From assembly GCA_964016885.1 (NCBI GenBank), contig OZ024740.1, positions 6,840,450 to 6,904,449 of the forward strand: 64,000 nt of DNA. The letters are read 5' to 3'. Under the pieces are notes generated by a model, which was not told the origin of the DNA, did no database searches, and saw only the letters and a program-made list of their open reading frames with translations. The stretch is from Eledone cirrhosa. Lineage: Eukaryota; Mollusca; Cephalopoda; Octopoda; Eledonidae. The position numbers and the translations under genes were made by a program. This document shows, piece after piece, positions 39,840 through 53,219 of this stretch; position 1 is the stretch's first letter, and the number at the start of each line of letters is the position of its first letter.

Positions 39840-42800
39840 TACTGAGATTCTAAGGCTGTATTTTTGAGAGACATTACCCCAAAATACTCAGATCCTAAGG
39901 TAGTGTTTGTGAGAGACATTATCCCAAAATACTCAGATCCTCAGGCTGTATTTGTGGGAGACATTACCCCAAAATACTCAGATCCTAAGGTAGTGTTTGT
40001 GAGAGACATTATCCCAAAATACTCAGATCCTAAGGCTATATTTGTGCGAGACATTACCCCAAAATACTCAGATCCTAAGGCAGTATTTGTGAGAGACATT
40101 ACCCCAAAATACTCAGATCCTAAGGCTGTATTTGTGAGAGACATTACCCCAAAATACTGAGATCCTAAGGCAGTGTTTGTGAGAGACATTACGCCAAAAT
40201 ACTCAGATCCTAAGGCTGTACTTGTGAGAGACATTACCCCAAAATACTCAGATCCTAAGGCAGTGTTTGTGAGGGACATTACCCAAAAATACTCAGATCC
40301 TAAGGCAGTATTTGTGAGAGACATTACCCCAAAATACTCAGATCCCAAGGCAGTGTTTGTGAGAGACATTACCCCAAAATACTCAGATCCTAAGGCTGTG
40401 TTTGTGAGAGATATTACCCCAAAATACTCAGATCCTAAGGCAGTGTTTGTGAGAGACATTACACCAAAATACTCAGATCCTAAGGCAGTGTTTGTGAGAG
40501 ATATTACCCCAAAATACTCAGATCCTAAGGCAGTGTTTGTGACAGACATTACCCCAAAATACACAGATACTAAGGCAGTATTTGTGAGAGACATTACCCC
40601 AAAATACTCAGATCAGATCCTAAGGCAGTATTTGTGAGGGACATTACCCCAAAATACTCAGATCCTAAGGCAGTATTTGTGAGAGACATTACCCCAAAAT
40701 ACTCAGATCCCAAGGCAGTGTTTGTGAGAGACATTACCCCAAAATACTCAGATCCTAAGGCTGTGTTTGTGAGAGATATTACCCCAAAATACTCAGATCC
40801 TAAGGCAGTGTTTGTGAGAGACATTACACCAAAATACTCAGATCCTAAGGCAGTTTTTGTGAGAGATATTACCCCAAAATACTCAGATCCTAAGGCAGTG
40901 TTTGTGAGAGATATTACCCCCGAAATACTCAGATCCTAAGGCAGTGTTTGTGAGAGATATTACCCCAAAATCCTCAGATCCTAAGGCAGTATTTGTGAGA
41001 GACATTACCCCAAAATATTCAGATCCTAAGGCTGTATTTGTGAGAGACATTACCCCAAAATACTGAGTTCCTAAGGCAGTATTTGTGAGAGACATTACCC
41101 CAAAATACTCAGATCCTCAGGCTGTATTTGTGAGAGACATTACCCCAAAATACTCAGATTCTAAGGCTGTATTTTTGAGAGACATTACCCCAAAATACTC
41201 AGATCCTCAGGCTGTATTTGTGTGAGACATCACCCCAAAATACTCAGATCCTAAGGTAGTGTTTGTGAGAGACATTATCCCAAAATACTCAGATTCTAAG
41301 GCTGTATTTTTGAGAGACATTACCCCAAAATACTCAGATCCTCAGGCTGTATTTGTGGGAGACATCACCCCAAAATACTCAGATTCTAAGGTAGTGTTTG
41401 TGAGAGACATTATCCCAAAATACTCAGATCCTAAGGCTGTATTTTTGAGAGACATTACCCCAAAATACTCAGATCGTAAGGCTGTATTTTTGAGAGACAT
41501 TAACCCAAAATTCTCAGATCCTAAGGCAGTGTTTGTGAGAGACATTACCCCAAAATACGCAGATCCTAAGGCAGTATTTGTGAGAGACATTACCCCCAAA
41601 ATGCTCAGATCCTAAGGCAGTGTTTGTGAGAGACATTACCCCAAAATACTCAGATCCTAAGGCAGTGTTTGTGAGAGACATTACCCCAAAATACTCAGAT
41701 CCTAAGGCAGTGTTTGTGAGATACATTACCCCAAAATACTCAGATTCTAAGGCAGTGTTTGTGAGACTATTACCCCAAAATACTCAGATACTAAGTCAGT
41801 TTTTGTGAGAGATATTACCCCAAAATACTCAGATCATAAGGCAGTGTTTGTGAGATACATTACCGCAAAATACTCAGATCGTAAGGCAGTGTTTGTGAGA
41901 GATATTACCCCAAAATACTCAGATCCTAAGGCATCGTTTGTGAGAGACATTACCCCAAAATACTCAGATCCTAAGGCTGTATTTGTGAGAGACATTACCC
42001 CAGAATACTCAGATCCTAAGGCAGTAATTGTGAGAGACATTACACCAAAATACTCAGATCCTAAGGCTGTATTTGTGAGAGACATTACCCCAAAATACTC
42101 AGATCCTAAGGCAGTATTTGTGAGAGACATTACCCCAAAATACTAAGATCCTAAGGCAGTATTTGTGAGAGACATTACCTTAAAATACTCAGATCCTAAG
42201 GCTGTATTTGTGAGAGACATTACCCCAAAATACTCAGATCCTAAGGCAGTATTTTGAGAGACATTACCCCAAAATACTCAGACCCTAAGGCAGTATTTAT
42301 GAGAGACATTACCCCAAAATACTGAGATCCTAAGGCAGTGTTTGTGAGAGACATTACCCCCAACATACTCAGATCCTAAGGCTGTATTTGTGAGAGACAT
42401 TACCCCAAAATACTCAGATCCTAAGGCTGTATTTGTGAGAGACAATAACCAAAAATACTCAGATCCTAAAGCAGTATTTGTGAGAGACATTACCCCAAAA
42501 TACTCAGATCCTAAGGCTGTATTTGTGAGAGACAATAACCAAAAATACTCAGATCCTAAGGCAGTATTTGTGAGAGACATTACCCCAAAATACTCAGATA
42601 CTAAGGCAGTATTTGTGAGAGACATTACGCCAAAATACTGAGCTCCTAAGGCTGTGTTTGTGAGAGACATTACCCCAAAATACTGAGATCCTAAGGCTGA
42701 GTTTGTTAGAGACATTACCCCAAAATACTGAGATCCTAAGGCAGTATTTGTGAGAGACATTACCCCAAAATACTCAGATCCTAAGGCAGTGTTTGTGAGA

Positions 42801-42950
42801 GACATTACGCCAAAATACTCAGATCCTAAGGCTGTGTTTGTGACAGACATTACCCCAATATACTCAGATCCTAAGATAGTGTTTGTGAGAGACATTACCC
42901 CAAAATACTCAGATCCTAAGGCTGTATTTGTGAGAGGCATTACCCCAAAA
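39840..42950 (+). repeat. HOR unit D1 (3,111 bp)
   Basis: Begins at TACTGAGATTCTAAGG followed by ATTTTTGAGAG and AAGGTAGTG. It shares order and private marks with D2 and D3, including TTACCCCCGAAATAC near 40,919, TGTGTGAGACATC near 41,219, AATTCTCAGATCC near 41,509 and GTGAGACTATTACC near 41,765. It has a 50-bp monomer at 40,605 and lacks the cassette tail found in D2-D4, which accounts for most of its shorter length. Confidence 0.88.
40605..40654 (+). repeat. 50-bp monomer with 5-bp internal duplication
   Basis: CAGAT is duplicated to give TACTCAGATCAGATCC, the only +5 monomer I found. It lies in D1 only and is absent from D2, D3 and D4, so it arose after those units separated or was lost from them. 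Confidence 0.85.
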
Positions 42951-45900
42951 TACTGAGATTCTAAGGCTGTATTTTTGAGAGACATTACCCCAAAATACTC
43001 AGATCCTAAGGTAGTGTTTGTGAGAGACATTATCCCAAAATACTCAGATCCTCAGGCTGTATTTGTGGGAGACATTACCCCAAAATACTCAGATCCTAAG
43101 GTAGTGTTTGTGAGAGACATTATCCCAAAATACTCAGATCCTAAGGCTGTATTTGTGCGAGACATTACCCAAAAATACTCAGATCCTAAGGCAGTATTTG
43201 TGAGAGACATTACGCCAAAATACTCAGATCCCAAGGCAGTGTTTGTGAGAGACATTACCCCAAAATACTCAGATCCTAAGGCTGTGTTTGTGAGAGATAT
43301 TACCCCAAAATACTCAGATCCTAAGGCAGTGTTTGTGAGAGACATTACACCAAAATACTCAGATCCTAAGGCTGTATTTGTGAGAGACAATACCCCAAAA
43401 TACTCAGATCCTAAGGCTGTATTTGTGAGAGACAATACCCCAAAATACTCAGATCCTAAGGCAGTATTTGTGAGAGACAATAACCCAAAATACTCAGATC
43501 CTAAGGTAGTATTTGGGAGAGACATTACCCCCAAAATACTCAGATCCTAAGGCTGTACTTGTGAGAGACATTACCCCAAAATACTCAGATCCTAAGGCAG
43601 TGTTTGTGAGGGACATTACCCAAAAATACTCAGATCCTAAGGCAGTATTTGTGAGAGACATTACCCCAAAATACTCAGATCCCAAGGCAGTGTTTGTGAG
43701 AGACATTACCCCAAAATACTCAGATCCTAAGGCTGTGTTTGTGAGAGATATTACCCCAAACTACTCAGATCCTAAGGCAGTGTTTGTGAGAGACATTACA
43801 CCAAAATACTCAGATCCTAAGGCAGTGTTTGGAGAGATATTACCCCAAAATACTCAGATCCTAAGGCAGTGTTTGTGACAGACATTACCCCAAAATACAC
43901 AGATACTAAGGCAGTATTTGTGAGAGACATTACCCCAAAATACTCAGATCCTAAGGCAGTGTTTGTGAGGGACATTACCCCCAAATACTCAGATCCTAAG
44001 GCAGTATTTGTGAGAGACATTACCCCAAAATACTCAGATCCCAAGGCAGTGTTTGTGAGAGACATTACCCCAAAATACTCAGATCCTAAGGCAGTGTTTG
44101 TGAGAGACATTACACCAAAATACTCAGATCCTAAGGCAGTTTTTGTGAGAGATATTACCCCAAAATACTCAGATCCTAAGGCAGTGTTTGTGAGAGATAT
44201 TACCCCCGAAATACTCAGATCCTAAGGCAGTGTTTGTGAGAGATATTACCCCAAAATCCTCAGATCCTAAGGCAGTATTTGTGAGAGACATTACCCCAAA
44301 ATATTCAGATCCTAAGGCTGTATTTGTGAGAGACATTACCCCAAAATACTGAGTTCCTAAGGCAGTATTTGTGAGAGACATTACCCCAAAATACTCAGAT
44401 CCTCAGGCTGTATTTGTGAGAGACATTACCCCAAAATACTCAGATTCTAAGGCTGTATTTTTGAGAGACATTACCCCAAAATACTCAGATCCTCAGGCTG
44501 TATTTGTGTGAGACATCACCCCAAAATACTCAGATCCTAAGGTAGTGTTTGTGAGAGACATTATCCCAAAATACTCAGATTCTAAGGCTGTATTTTTGAG
44601 AGACATTACCCCAAAATACTCAGATCCTCAGGCTGTATTTGTGGGAGACATCACCCCAAAATACTCAGATTCTAAGGTAGTGTTTGTGAGAGACATTATC
44701 CCAAAATACTCAGATCCTAAGGCTGTATTTTTGAGAGACATTACCCCAAAATACTCAGATCGTAAGGCTGTATTTTTGAGAGACATTAACCCAAAATTCT
44801 CAGATCCTAAGGCAGTGTTTGTGAGAGACATTACCCCAAAATACGCAGATCCTAAGGCAGTATTTGTGAGAGACATTACCCCCAAAATGGTCAGATCCTA
44901 AGGCAGTGTTTGTGAGAGACATTACCCCAAAATACTCAGATCCTAAGGCAGTGTTTGTGAGAGACATTACCCCAAAATACTCAGATCCTAAGGCAGTGTT
45001 TGTGAGATACATTACCCCAAAATACTCAGATTCTAAGGCAGTGTTTGTGAGACTATTACCCCAAAATACTCAGATACTAAGTCAGTTTTTGTGAGAGATA
45101 TTACCCCAAAATACTCAGATCCTAAGGCAGTGTTTGTGAGATACATTACCGCAAAATACTCAGATCGTAAGGCAGTGTTTGTGAGAGATATTACCCCAAA
45201 ATACTCAGATCCTAAGGCATCGTTTGTGAGAGACATTACCCCAAAATACTCAGATCCTAAGGCTGTATTTGTGAGAGACATTACCCCAGAATACTCAGAT
45301 CCTAAGGCAGTAATTGTGAGAGACATTACACCAAAATACTCAGATCCTAAGGCTGTATTTGTGAGAGACATTACCCCAAAATACTCAGATCCTAAGGCAG
45401 TATTTGTGAGAGACATTACCCCAAAATACTAAGATCCTAAGGCAGTATTTGTGAGAGACATTACCCCAAAATACTCAGATCCTAAGGCTGTATTTGTGAG
45501 AGACATTACCCCAAAATACTCAGATCCTAAGGCAGTATTTTGAGAGACATTACCCCAAAATACTCAGACCCTAAGGCAGTATTTATGAGAGACATTACCC
45601 CAAAATACTGAGATCCTAAGGCAGTGTTTGTGAGAGACATTACCCCCAACATACTCAGATCCTAAGGCTGTATTTGTGAGAGACATTACCCCAAAATACT
45701 CAGATCCTAAGGCTGTATTTGTGAGAGACAATAACCAAAAATACTCAGATCCTAAAGCAGTATTTGTGAGAGACATTACCCCAAAATACTCAGATCCTAA
45801 GGCTGTATTTGTGAGAGACAATAACCAAAAATACTCAGATCCTAAGGCAGTATTTGTGAGAGACATTACCCCAAAATACTCAGATACTAAGGCAGTATTT

Positions 45901-46236
45901 GTGAGAGACATTACGCCAAAATACTGAGCTCCTAAGGCTGTGTTTGTGAGAGACATTACCCCAAAATACTGAGATCCTAAGGCTGAGTTTGTTAGAGACA
46001 TTAGCCCAAAATACTGAGATCCTAAGGCAGTATTTGTGAGAGACATTACCCCAAAATACTCAGATCCTAAGGCAGTGTTTGTGAGAGACATTACGCCAAA
46101 ATACTCAGATCCTAAGGCTGTGTTTGTGACAGACATTACCCCAATATACTCAGATCCTAAGAGAGTGTTTGTGAGAGACATTACCCCAAAATACTCAGAT
46201 CCTAAGGCTGTATTTGTGAGAGGCATTACCCCAAAA
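42951..46236 (+). repeat. HOR unit D2 (3,286 bp)
   Basis: The most complete D unit. It matches D1 at offset 3,286 from about 40.9 kb onward, and D3 at offset 3,286, later 3,331. Only isolated differences were noticed: AAGATAGTG at 42,87x against AAGAGAGTG in D3, and ATGGTCAG near 44,888 against ATGCTCAG in D1. It contains a full core cassette, and 44-bp monomers at 43,807, 45,023 and 45,517. Confidence 0.9.
43041..43536 (+). repeat. Core cassette 14, 496 bp, D-type
   Basis: Head and tail are standard, and GACAATACC twice then GACAATAACC precede the tail. Positions 3 to 7 are replaced by a D-specific series (GTGCGAG, ATCCCAAGG, CTGTGTTTG with GATATT, ACACC). The tail carries GGTAGTATTTGGG. 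Confidence 0.88.
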
Positions 46237-48714
46237 TACTGAGATTCTAAGGCTGTATTTTTGAGAGACATTACCCCAAAATACTCAGATCCTAAGGTAG
46301 TGTTTGTGAGAGACATTATCCCAAAATACTCAGATCCTCAGGCTGTATTTGTGGGAGACATTACCCCAAAATACTCAGATCCTAAGGTAGTGTTTGTGAG
46401 AGACATTATCCCAAAATACTCAGATCCTAAGGCTGTATTTGTGCGAGACATTACCCAAAAATACTCAGATCCTAAGGCAGTATTTGTGAGAGACATTACG
46501 CCAAAATACTCAGATCCCAAGGCAGTGTTTGTGAGAGACATTACCCCAAAATACTCAGATCCTAAGGCTGTGTTTGTGAGAGATATTACCCCAAAATACT
46601 CAGATCCTAAGGCAGTGTTTGTGAGAGACATTACACCAAAATACTCAGATCCTAAGGCTGTATTTGTGAGAGACAATACCCCAAAATACTCAGATCCTAA
46701 GGCTGTATTTGTGAGAGACAATACCCCAAAATACTCAGATCCTAAGGCAGTATTTGTGAGAGACAATAACCCAAAATACTCAGATCCTAAGGTAGTATTT
46801 GGGAGAGACATTACCCCCAAAATACTCAGATCCTAAGGCTGTACTTGTGAGAGACATTACCCCAAAATACTCAGATCCTAAGGCAGTGTTTGTGAGGGAC
46901 ATTACCCAAAAATACTCAGATCCTAAGGCAGTATTTGTGAGAGACATTACCCCAAAATACTCAGATCCCAAGGCAGTGTTTGTGAGAGACATTACCCCAA
47001 AATACTCAGATCCTAAGGCTGTGTTTGTGAGAGATATTACACCAAACTACTCAGATCCTAAGGCAGTGTTTGTGAGAGACATTACACCAAAATACTCAGA
47101 TCCTAAGGCAGTGTTTGGAGAGATATTACCCCAAAATACTCAGATCCTAAGGCAGTGTTTGTGACAGACATTACCCCAAAATACACAGATACTAAGGCAG
47201 TATTTGTGAGAGACATTACCCCAAAATACTCAGATCCTAAGGCAGTGTTTGTGAGGGACATTACCCCCAAATACTCAGATCCTAAGGCAGTATTTGTGAG
47301 AGACATTACCCCAAAATACTCAGATCCCAAGGCAGTGTTTGTGAGAGACATTACCCCAAAATACTCAGATCCTAAGGCTGTGTTTGTGAGAGATATTACC
47401 CCAAAATACTCAGATCCTAAGGCAGTGTTTGTGAGAGACATTACACCAAAATACTCAGATCCTAAGGCAGTTTTTGTGAGAGATATTACCCCAAAATACT
47501 CAGATCCTAAGGCAGTGTTTGTGAGAGATATTACCCCCGAAATACTCAGATCCTAAGGCAGTGTTTGTGAGAGATATTACCCCAAAATACTCAGATCCTA
47601 AGGCAGTATTTGTGAGAGACATTACCCCAAAATATTCAGATCCTAAGGCTGTATTTGTGAGAGACATTACCCCAAAATACTGAGTTCCTAAGGCAGTATT
47701 TGTGAGAGACATTACCCCAAAATACTCAGATCCTCAGGCTGTATTTGTGAGAGACATTACCCCAAAATACTCAGATTCTAAGGCTGTATTTTTGAGAGAC
47801 ATTACCCCAAAATACTCAGATCCTCAGGCTGTATTTGTGTGAGACATCACCCCAAAATACTCAGATCCTAAGGTCGTGTTTGTGAGAGACATTATCCCAA
47901 AATACTCAGATTCTAAGGCTGTATTTTTGAGAGACATTACCCCAAAATACTCAGATCCTCAGGCTGTATTTGTGAGAGACATCACCCCAAAATACTCAGA
48001 TCCTAAGGTAGTGTTTGTGAGAGACATTATCCCAAAATACTCAGATCCTAAGGCTGTATTTGTGAGAGACATTACCCCAAAATACTCAGATCGTAAGGCT
48101 GTATTTTTGAGAGACATTAACCCAAAATTCTCAGATCCTAAGGCAGTGTTTGTGAGAGACATTACCCCAAAATACTCAGATCCTAAGGCAGTATTTGTGA
48201 GAGACATTACCCCCAAAATGCTCAGATCCTAAGGCAGTGTTTGTGAGAGACATTACCCCAAAATACTCAGATCCTAAGGCAGTGTTTGTGAGAGACATTA
48301 CCCCCAAAATACTCAGATCCTAAGGCAGTGTTTGTGAGAGACATTACCCCAAAATACTCAGATACTAAGGCAGTATTTGTGAGAGACATTACGCCAAAAT
48401 ACTGAGCTCCTAAGGCTGTGTTTGTGAGAGACATTACCCCAAAATACTGAGATCCTAAGGCTGAGTTTGTTAGAGACATTACCCCAAAATACTGAGATCC
48501 TAAGGCAGTATTTGTGAGAGACATTACCCCAAAATACTCAGATCCTAAGGCAGTGTTTGTGAGAGACATTACGCCAAAATACTCAGATCCTAAGGCTGTG
48601 TTTGTGACAGACATTACCCCAATATACTCAGATCCTAAGAGAGTGTTTGTGAGAGACATTACCCCAAAATACTCAGATCCTAAGGCTGTATTTGTGAGAG
48701 GCATTACCCCAAAA
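46237..48714 (+). repeat. HOR unit D3 (2,478 bp, internally deleted)
   Basis: Matches D2 closely, gains one monomer near 47,390, then loses about 853 bp. At about 48,300-48,360 the sequence jumps from the equivalent of about 44,970 in D2 to about 45,880. The missing part covers the GTGAGACTATT, TACCGCAAAATAC, CAACATACTC and ATAACCAAAAATAC monomers. It is joined through a five-C monomer with no extra bases. Confidence 0.88.
46327..46822 (+). repeat. Core cassette 15, D-type
   Basis: No difference from cassette 14 was noticed (offset 3,286), including TTACCCAAAAATAC after GTGCGAGAC. Confidence 0.88.
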
Positions 48715-50150
48715 TACTGAGATTCTAAGGCTGTATTTTTGAGAGACATTACCCCAAAATACTCAGATCCTAAGGTAGTGTTTGTGAGAGACATTATCCC
48801 AAAATACTCAGATCCTCAGGCTGTATTTGTGGGAGACATTACCCCAAAATACTCAGATCCTAAGGTAGTGTTTGTGAGAGACATTATCCCAAAATACTCA
48901 GATCCTAAGGCTGTATTTGTGCGAGACATTACCCCAAAATACTCAGATCCTAAGGCAGTATTTGTGAGAGACATTACGCCAAAATACTCAGATCCCAAGG
49001 CAGTGTTTGTGAGAGACATTACCCCAAAATACTCAGATCCTAAGGCTGTGTTTGTGAGAGATATTACCCCAAAATACTCAGATCCTAAGGCAGTGTTTGT
49101 GAGAGACATTACACCAAAATACTCAGATCCTAAGGCTGTATTTGTGAGAGACAATACCCCAAAATACTCAGATCCTAAGGCTGTATTTGTGAGAGACAAT
49201 ACCCCAAAATACTCAGATCCTAAGGCAGTATTTGTGAGAGACAATAACCCAAAATACTCAGATCCTAAGGTAGTATTTGGGAGAGACATTACCCCCAAAA
49301 TACTCAGATCCTAAGGCTGTACTTGTGAGAGACATTACCCCAAAATACTCAGATCCTAAGGCAGTGTTTGTGAGGGACATTACCCAAAAATACTCAGATC
49401 CTAAGGCAGTATTTGTGAGAGACATTACCCCAAAATACTCAGATCCCAAGGCAGTGTTTGTGAGAGACATTACCCCAAAATACTCAGATCCTAAGGCTGT
49501 GTTTGTGAGAGATATTACCCCAAACTACTCAGATCCTAAGGCAGTGTTTGTGAGAGACATTACACCAAAATACTCAGATCCTAAGGCAGTGTTTGGAGAG
49601 ATATTACCCCAAAATACTCAGATCCTAAGGCAGTGTTTGTGACAGACATTACCCCAAAATACACAGATACTAAGGCAGTATTTGTGAGAGACATTACCCC
49701 AAAATACTCAGATCCTAAGGCAGTGTTTGTGAGGGACATTACCCCCAAATACTCAGATCCTAAGGCAGTATTTGTGAGAGACATTACCCCAAAATACTCA
49801 GATCCCAAGGCAGTGTTTGTGAGAGACATTACCCCAAAATACTCAGATCCTAAGGCTGTGTTTGTGAGAGATATTACCCCAAAATACTCAGATCCTAAGG
49901 CAGTGTTTGTGAGAGACATTACACCAAAATACTCAGATCCTAAGGCAGTTTTTGTGAGAGATATTACCCCAAAATACTCAGATCCTAAGGCAGTGTTTGT
50001 GAGAGATATTACCCCCGAAATACTCAGATCCTAAGGCAGTGTTTGTGAGAGATATTACCCCAAAATACTCAGATCCTAAGGCAGTATTTGTGAGAGACAT
50101 TACCCCAAAATATTCAGATCCTAAGGCTGTATTTGTGAGAGACATTACCC
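48715..50150 (+). repeat. HOR unit D4 (partial, about 1.4 kb)
   Basis: Continues the D series at offset 2,478 from D3, with identical cassette and tail. It stops at about 50,150, where D3 has GAGTTCCTAAGG but this copy passes into a C5/CAGTG monomer and a six-C monomer (near 50,238) typical of the outer zones. This is a sharp register change between HOR families. Confidence 0.85.
48805..49300 (+). repeat. Core cassette 16, D-type
   Basis: As cassettes 14 and 15 (offset 2,478 from 15), except that the monomer after GTGCGAGAC reads TTACCCCAAAATAC, the consensus base. Confidence 0.88.
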
Positions 50151-51643
50151 CAAAATACTCAGATCCTAAGGCAGTGTTTGTGAGAGACATTACCCCAAAA
50201 TACTGAGATCCTAAGGCTGTATTTGTGAGAGACATTACCCCCCAAAATACTGAGATCCTAAGGCTGTATTTGTGAGAGACATTACCCCAAAATACTCAGA
50301 TCCTAAGGCTGTATTTGTGAGAGACATTACACCAAAATACTCAGATCCTAAGGCTGTATTTATGAGAAACATTACCCCAAAATACTCAGATTCTAAGGCA
50401 CTGTTTGTGAGAGACATTACCCCAAAATACTCAAATCCTAAGGAAGAATTTGTCAGAGACATTACCCCGAAATACTCAGATCCTAAGGCAGTATTTGTGA
50501 GCGACATTACCCCAAAATACTCAGATTCTAAGGCTGTATTTGTGAGAGACATTACCCCAAAATACTCAGATCCTAAGGCAGTATTTGTGAGAGACATTAC
50601 CCCAAAATACTAGGATCCTAAGGCAGTATTTGTGAGAGACATTACCCCAAAATACTGAGATCTTAAGGCTGTATTTGTGAGAGACATTACCCCAAAATAC
50701 TGAGACCCTAAGGCAGTATTTGTGAGATACATTACCCCAAAATACTCAGATCCTAAGGCAGTATTTGTGAGAGACATTACCCCAAAATACTGAGATACTA
50801 AGGCAGTATTTGTGAGAGACATTAGCCCAAAATACTCAGATCCTAAGGCTGTAATTGTGAGAGACATGACCCCAAAATACTGAGATCCTAAGGCTGTATT
50901 TGTGAGAGACATTACCCCAAAATACGCAGATCCTAAGGCAGTATTTGTGAGAAACATTACACCAAAATACTCAGATCCTAAGGCAGTATTTATGAGAGAC
51001 ATTACCCCAAAATACTCAGATCCTAAGGCAGTATTTGTGAGAGACATTACCCCAAAATACTCAGATCCTAAGACAGTATTTGTGAGAGACATTACCCCAA
51101 AATACTCAGATCCTAAGGCAGTGTTTGTGAGAGACATTACATCAAAATACTCAGATCCTAAGGCTGTATTTGTGAGAGACATTACCCCAAAATACTGAGA
51201 TTCTAAGGCTGTATTTATGAGAGACATTACCCCAAAATACTCAGATCCTAAGGCTGTATTTGTGAGAGACATTACACCAAAATACTCAGATCCTAAGGCT
51301 GTATTTATGAGAGACATTACCCCCAAAATACTCAGATTGTAAGGCAGTGTTTGTGAGAGACATTACCCCAAAATACTGAGATCCTAAGGCTGTATTTGTG
51401 AGAGACATTACCCCAAAATACTCAGATCCAAAGGCAGTATTTGTGAGAGACATTAGCCCAAAATACTCAGATCCTAAGGCTGTGTTTGTGAGAGACATTA
51501 CCCCAAAATACTCAGATCCTAAGACTGGATTTGTGAGAGACATTATCCCAAAATACTGAGATTCTAAGGCTGTATTTGTGAGCGACATTACCCCAAAATA
51601 CTCAGATCCTAAGGCAGTGTTTGTGAGAGACATTACCCCAAAA

Positions 51644-52094
51644 TACTCAGATCCTCAGGCTGTATTTGTGGGAGACATTACCCCAAAATACTCAGATCCT
51701 AAGGTAGTGTTTGTGAGAGACATTATCCCAAAATACTCAGATCCTAAGGCTGTATTTGTGAGAGACATTACCCCAAAATACTCAGATCCTAAGGCAGTAT
51801 TTGTGAGAGACATTACCCCAAAATACTCAGATCCTAAGGCTGTATTTGTGAGAGACATTACCCCAAAATACTGAGATCCTAAGGCAGTGTTTGTGAGAGA
51901 CATTACGCCAAAATACTCAGATCCTAAGGCTGTATTTGTGAGCGACATTACCCCAAAATACTCAGATCCTAAGGCTGTATTTGTGAGAGACAATACCCCA
52001 AAATACTCAGATCCTAAGGCTGTATTTGTGAGAGACAATACCCCAAAATACTCAGATCCTAAGGCAGTATTTGGGAGAGACATTACCCCCAAAA
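51644..52094 (+). repeat. Core cassette 17, 10 monomers
   Basis: Standard order without the GACAATAACC monomer; the second GACAATACC monomer is followed directly by the tail. Confidence 0.88.
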
Positions 52095-52723
52095 TACTCA
52101 GATCCTAAGGCTGTATTTGTGAGAGACATTCCCCCAAAATACTGAGACCCTAAGGCAGTATTTGTAAGATACATTACCCCAAAATACTCAGATCCTAAGG
52201 CAGTATTTGTGAGAGACATTAGCCCAAAATACTCAGATCCTAAGGCAGTATTTGTGAGAGACATTACCCCAAAATACTCAGATCCTAAGGCTGTATTTGT
52301 GAGAGACATTACCCCAAAATACTGAGATTCTAAGGCTGTATTTTTGAGAGACATTACCCCAAAATACTCAGATCCTCAGGCTGTATTTGTGGGAGACATT
52401 ACCCCAAAATACTCAGATCCTAAGGTAGTGTTTGTGAGAGACATTATCCCAAAATACTCAGATCCTAAGGCTGTATTTGTGAGAGACATTACCCCAAAAT
52501 ACTCAGATCCTAAGGCAGTATTTGTGAGAGACATTACCCCAAAATACTCAGATCCTCAGGCTGTATTTGTGGGAGACATTACCCCAAAATACTCAGATCC
52601 TAAGGTAGTGTTTGTGAGAGACATTATCCCAAAATACTCAGATCCTAAGGCTGTATTTGTGAAAACATTACCCCAAAATACTGAGATTCTAAGGCTGTAT
52701 TTTTGAGAGACATTACCCCAAAA

Positions 52724-53219
52724 TACTCAGATCCTCAGGCTGTATTTGTGGGAGACATTACCCCAAAATACTCAGATCCTAAGGTAGTGTTTGTGAGAGA
52801 CATTATCCCAAAATACACAGATCCTAAGGCTGTATTTGTGAGAGACATTACCCCAAAATACTCAGATCCTAAGGCAGTATTTGTGAGAGACATTACCCCA
52901 AAATACTCAGATCCTAAGGCTGTATTTGTGAGAGACATTACCCCAAAATACTGAGATCCTAAGGCAGTGTTTGTGAGAGACATTACGCCAAAATACTCAG
53001 ATCCTAAGGCTGTATTTGTGAGCGACATTACCCCAAAATACTCAGATCCTAAGGCTGTATTTGTGAGAGACAATACCCCAAAATACTCAGATCCTAAGGC
53101 TGTATTTGTGAGAGACAATACCCCAAAATACTCAGATCCTAAGGCAGTATTTGTGAGAGACAATAACCCAAAATACTCAGATCCTAAGGCAGTATTTGGG
53201 AGAGACATTACCCCCAAAA
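52724..53219 (+). repeat. Core cassette 18, complete, 496 bp
   Basis: Complete order with TACACAG in monomer 3. Two additional heads without tails lie upstream at 52,365 and 52,545, the second ending in a 44-bp GTGAAAACATT monomer. Confidence 0.88.

Noticed and set aside
50611..50618. GGATCC (BamHI-like) site as a junction scar
   Set aside because: It arises from a single A to G change in a TACTAAGATCC monomer, so no foreign junction is needed.
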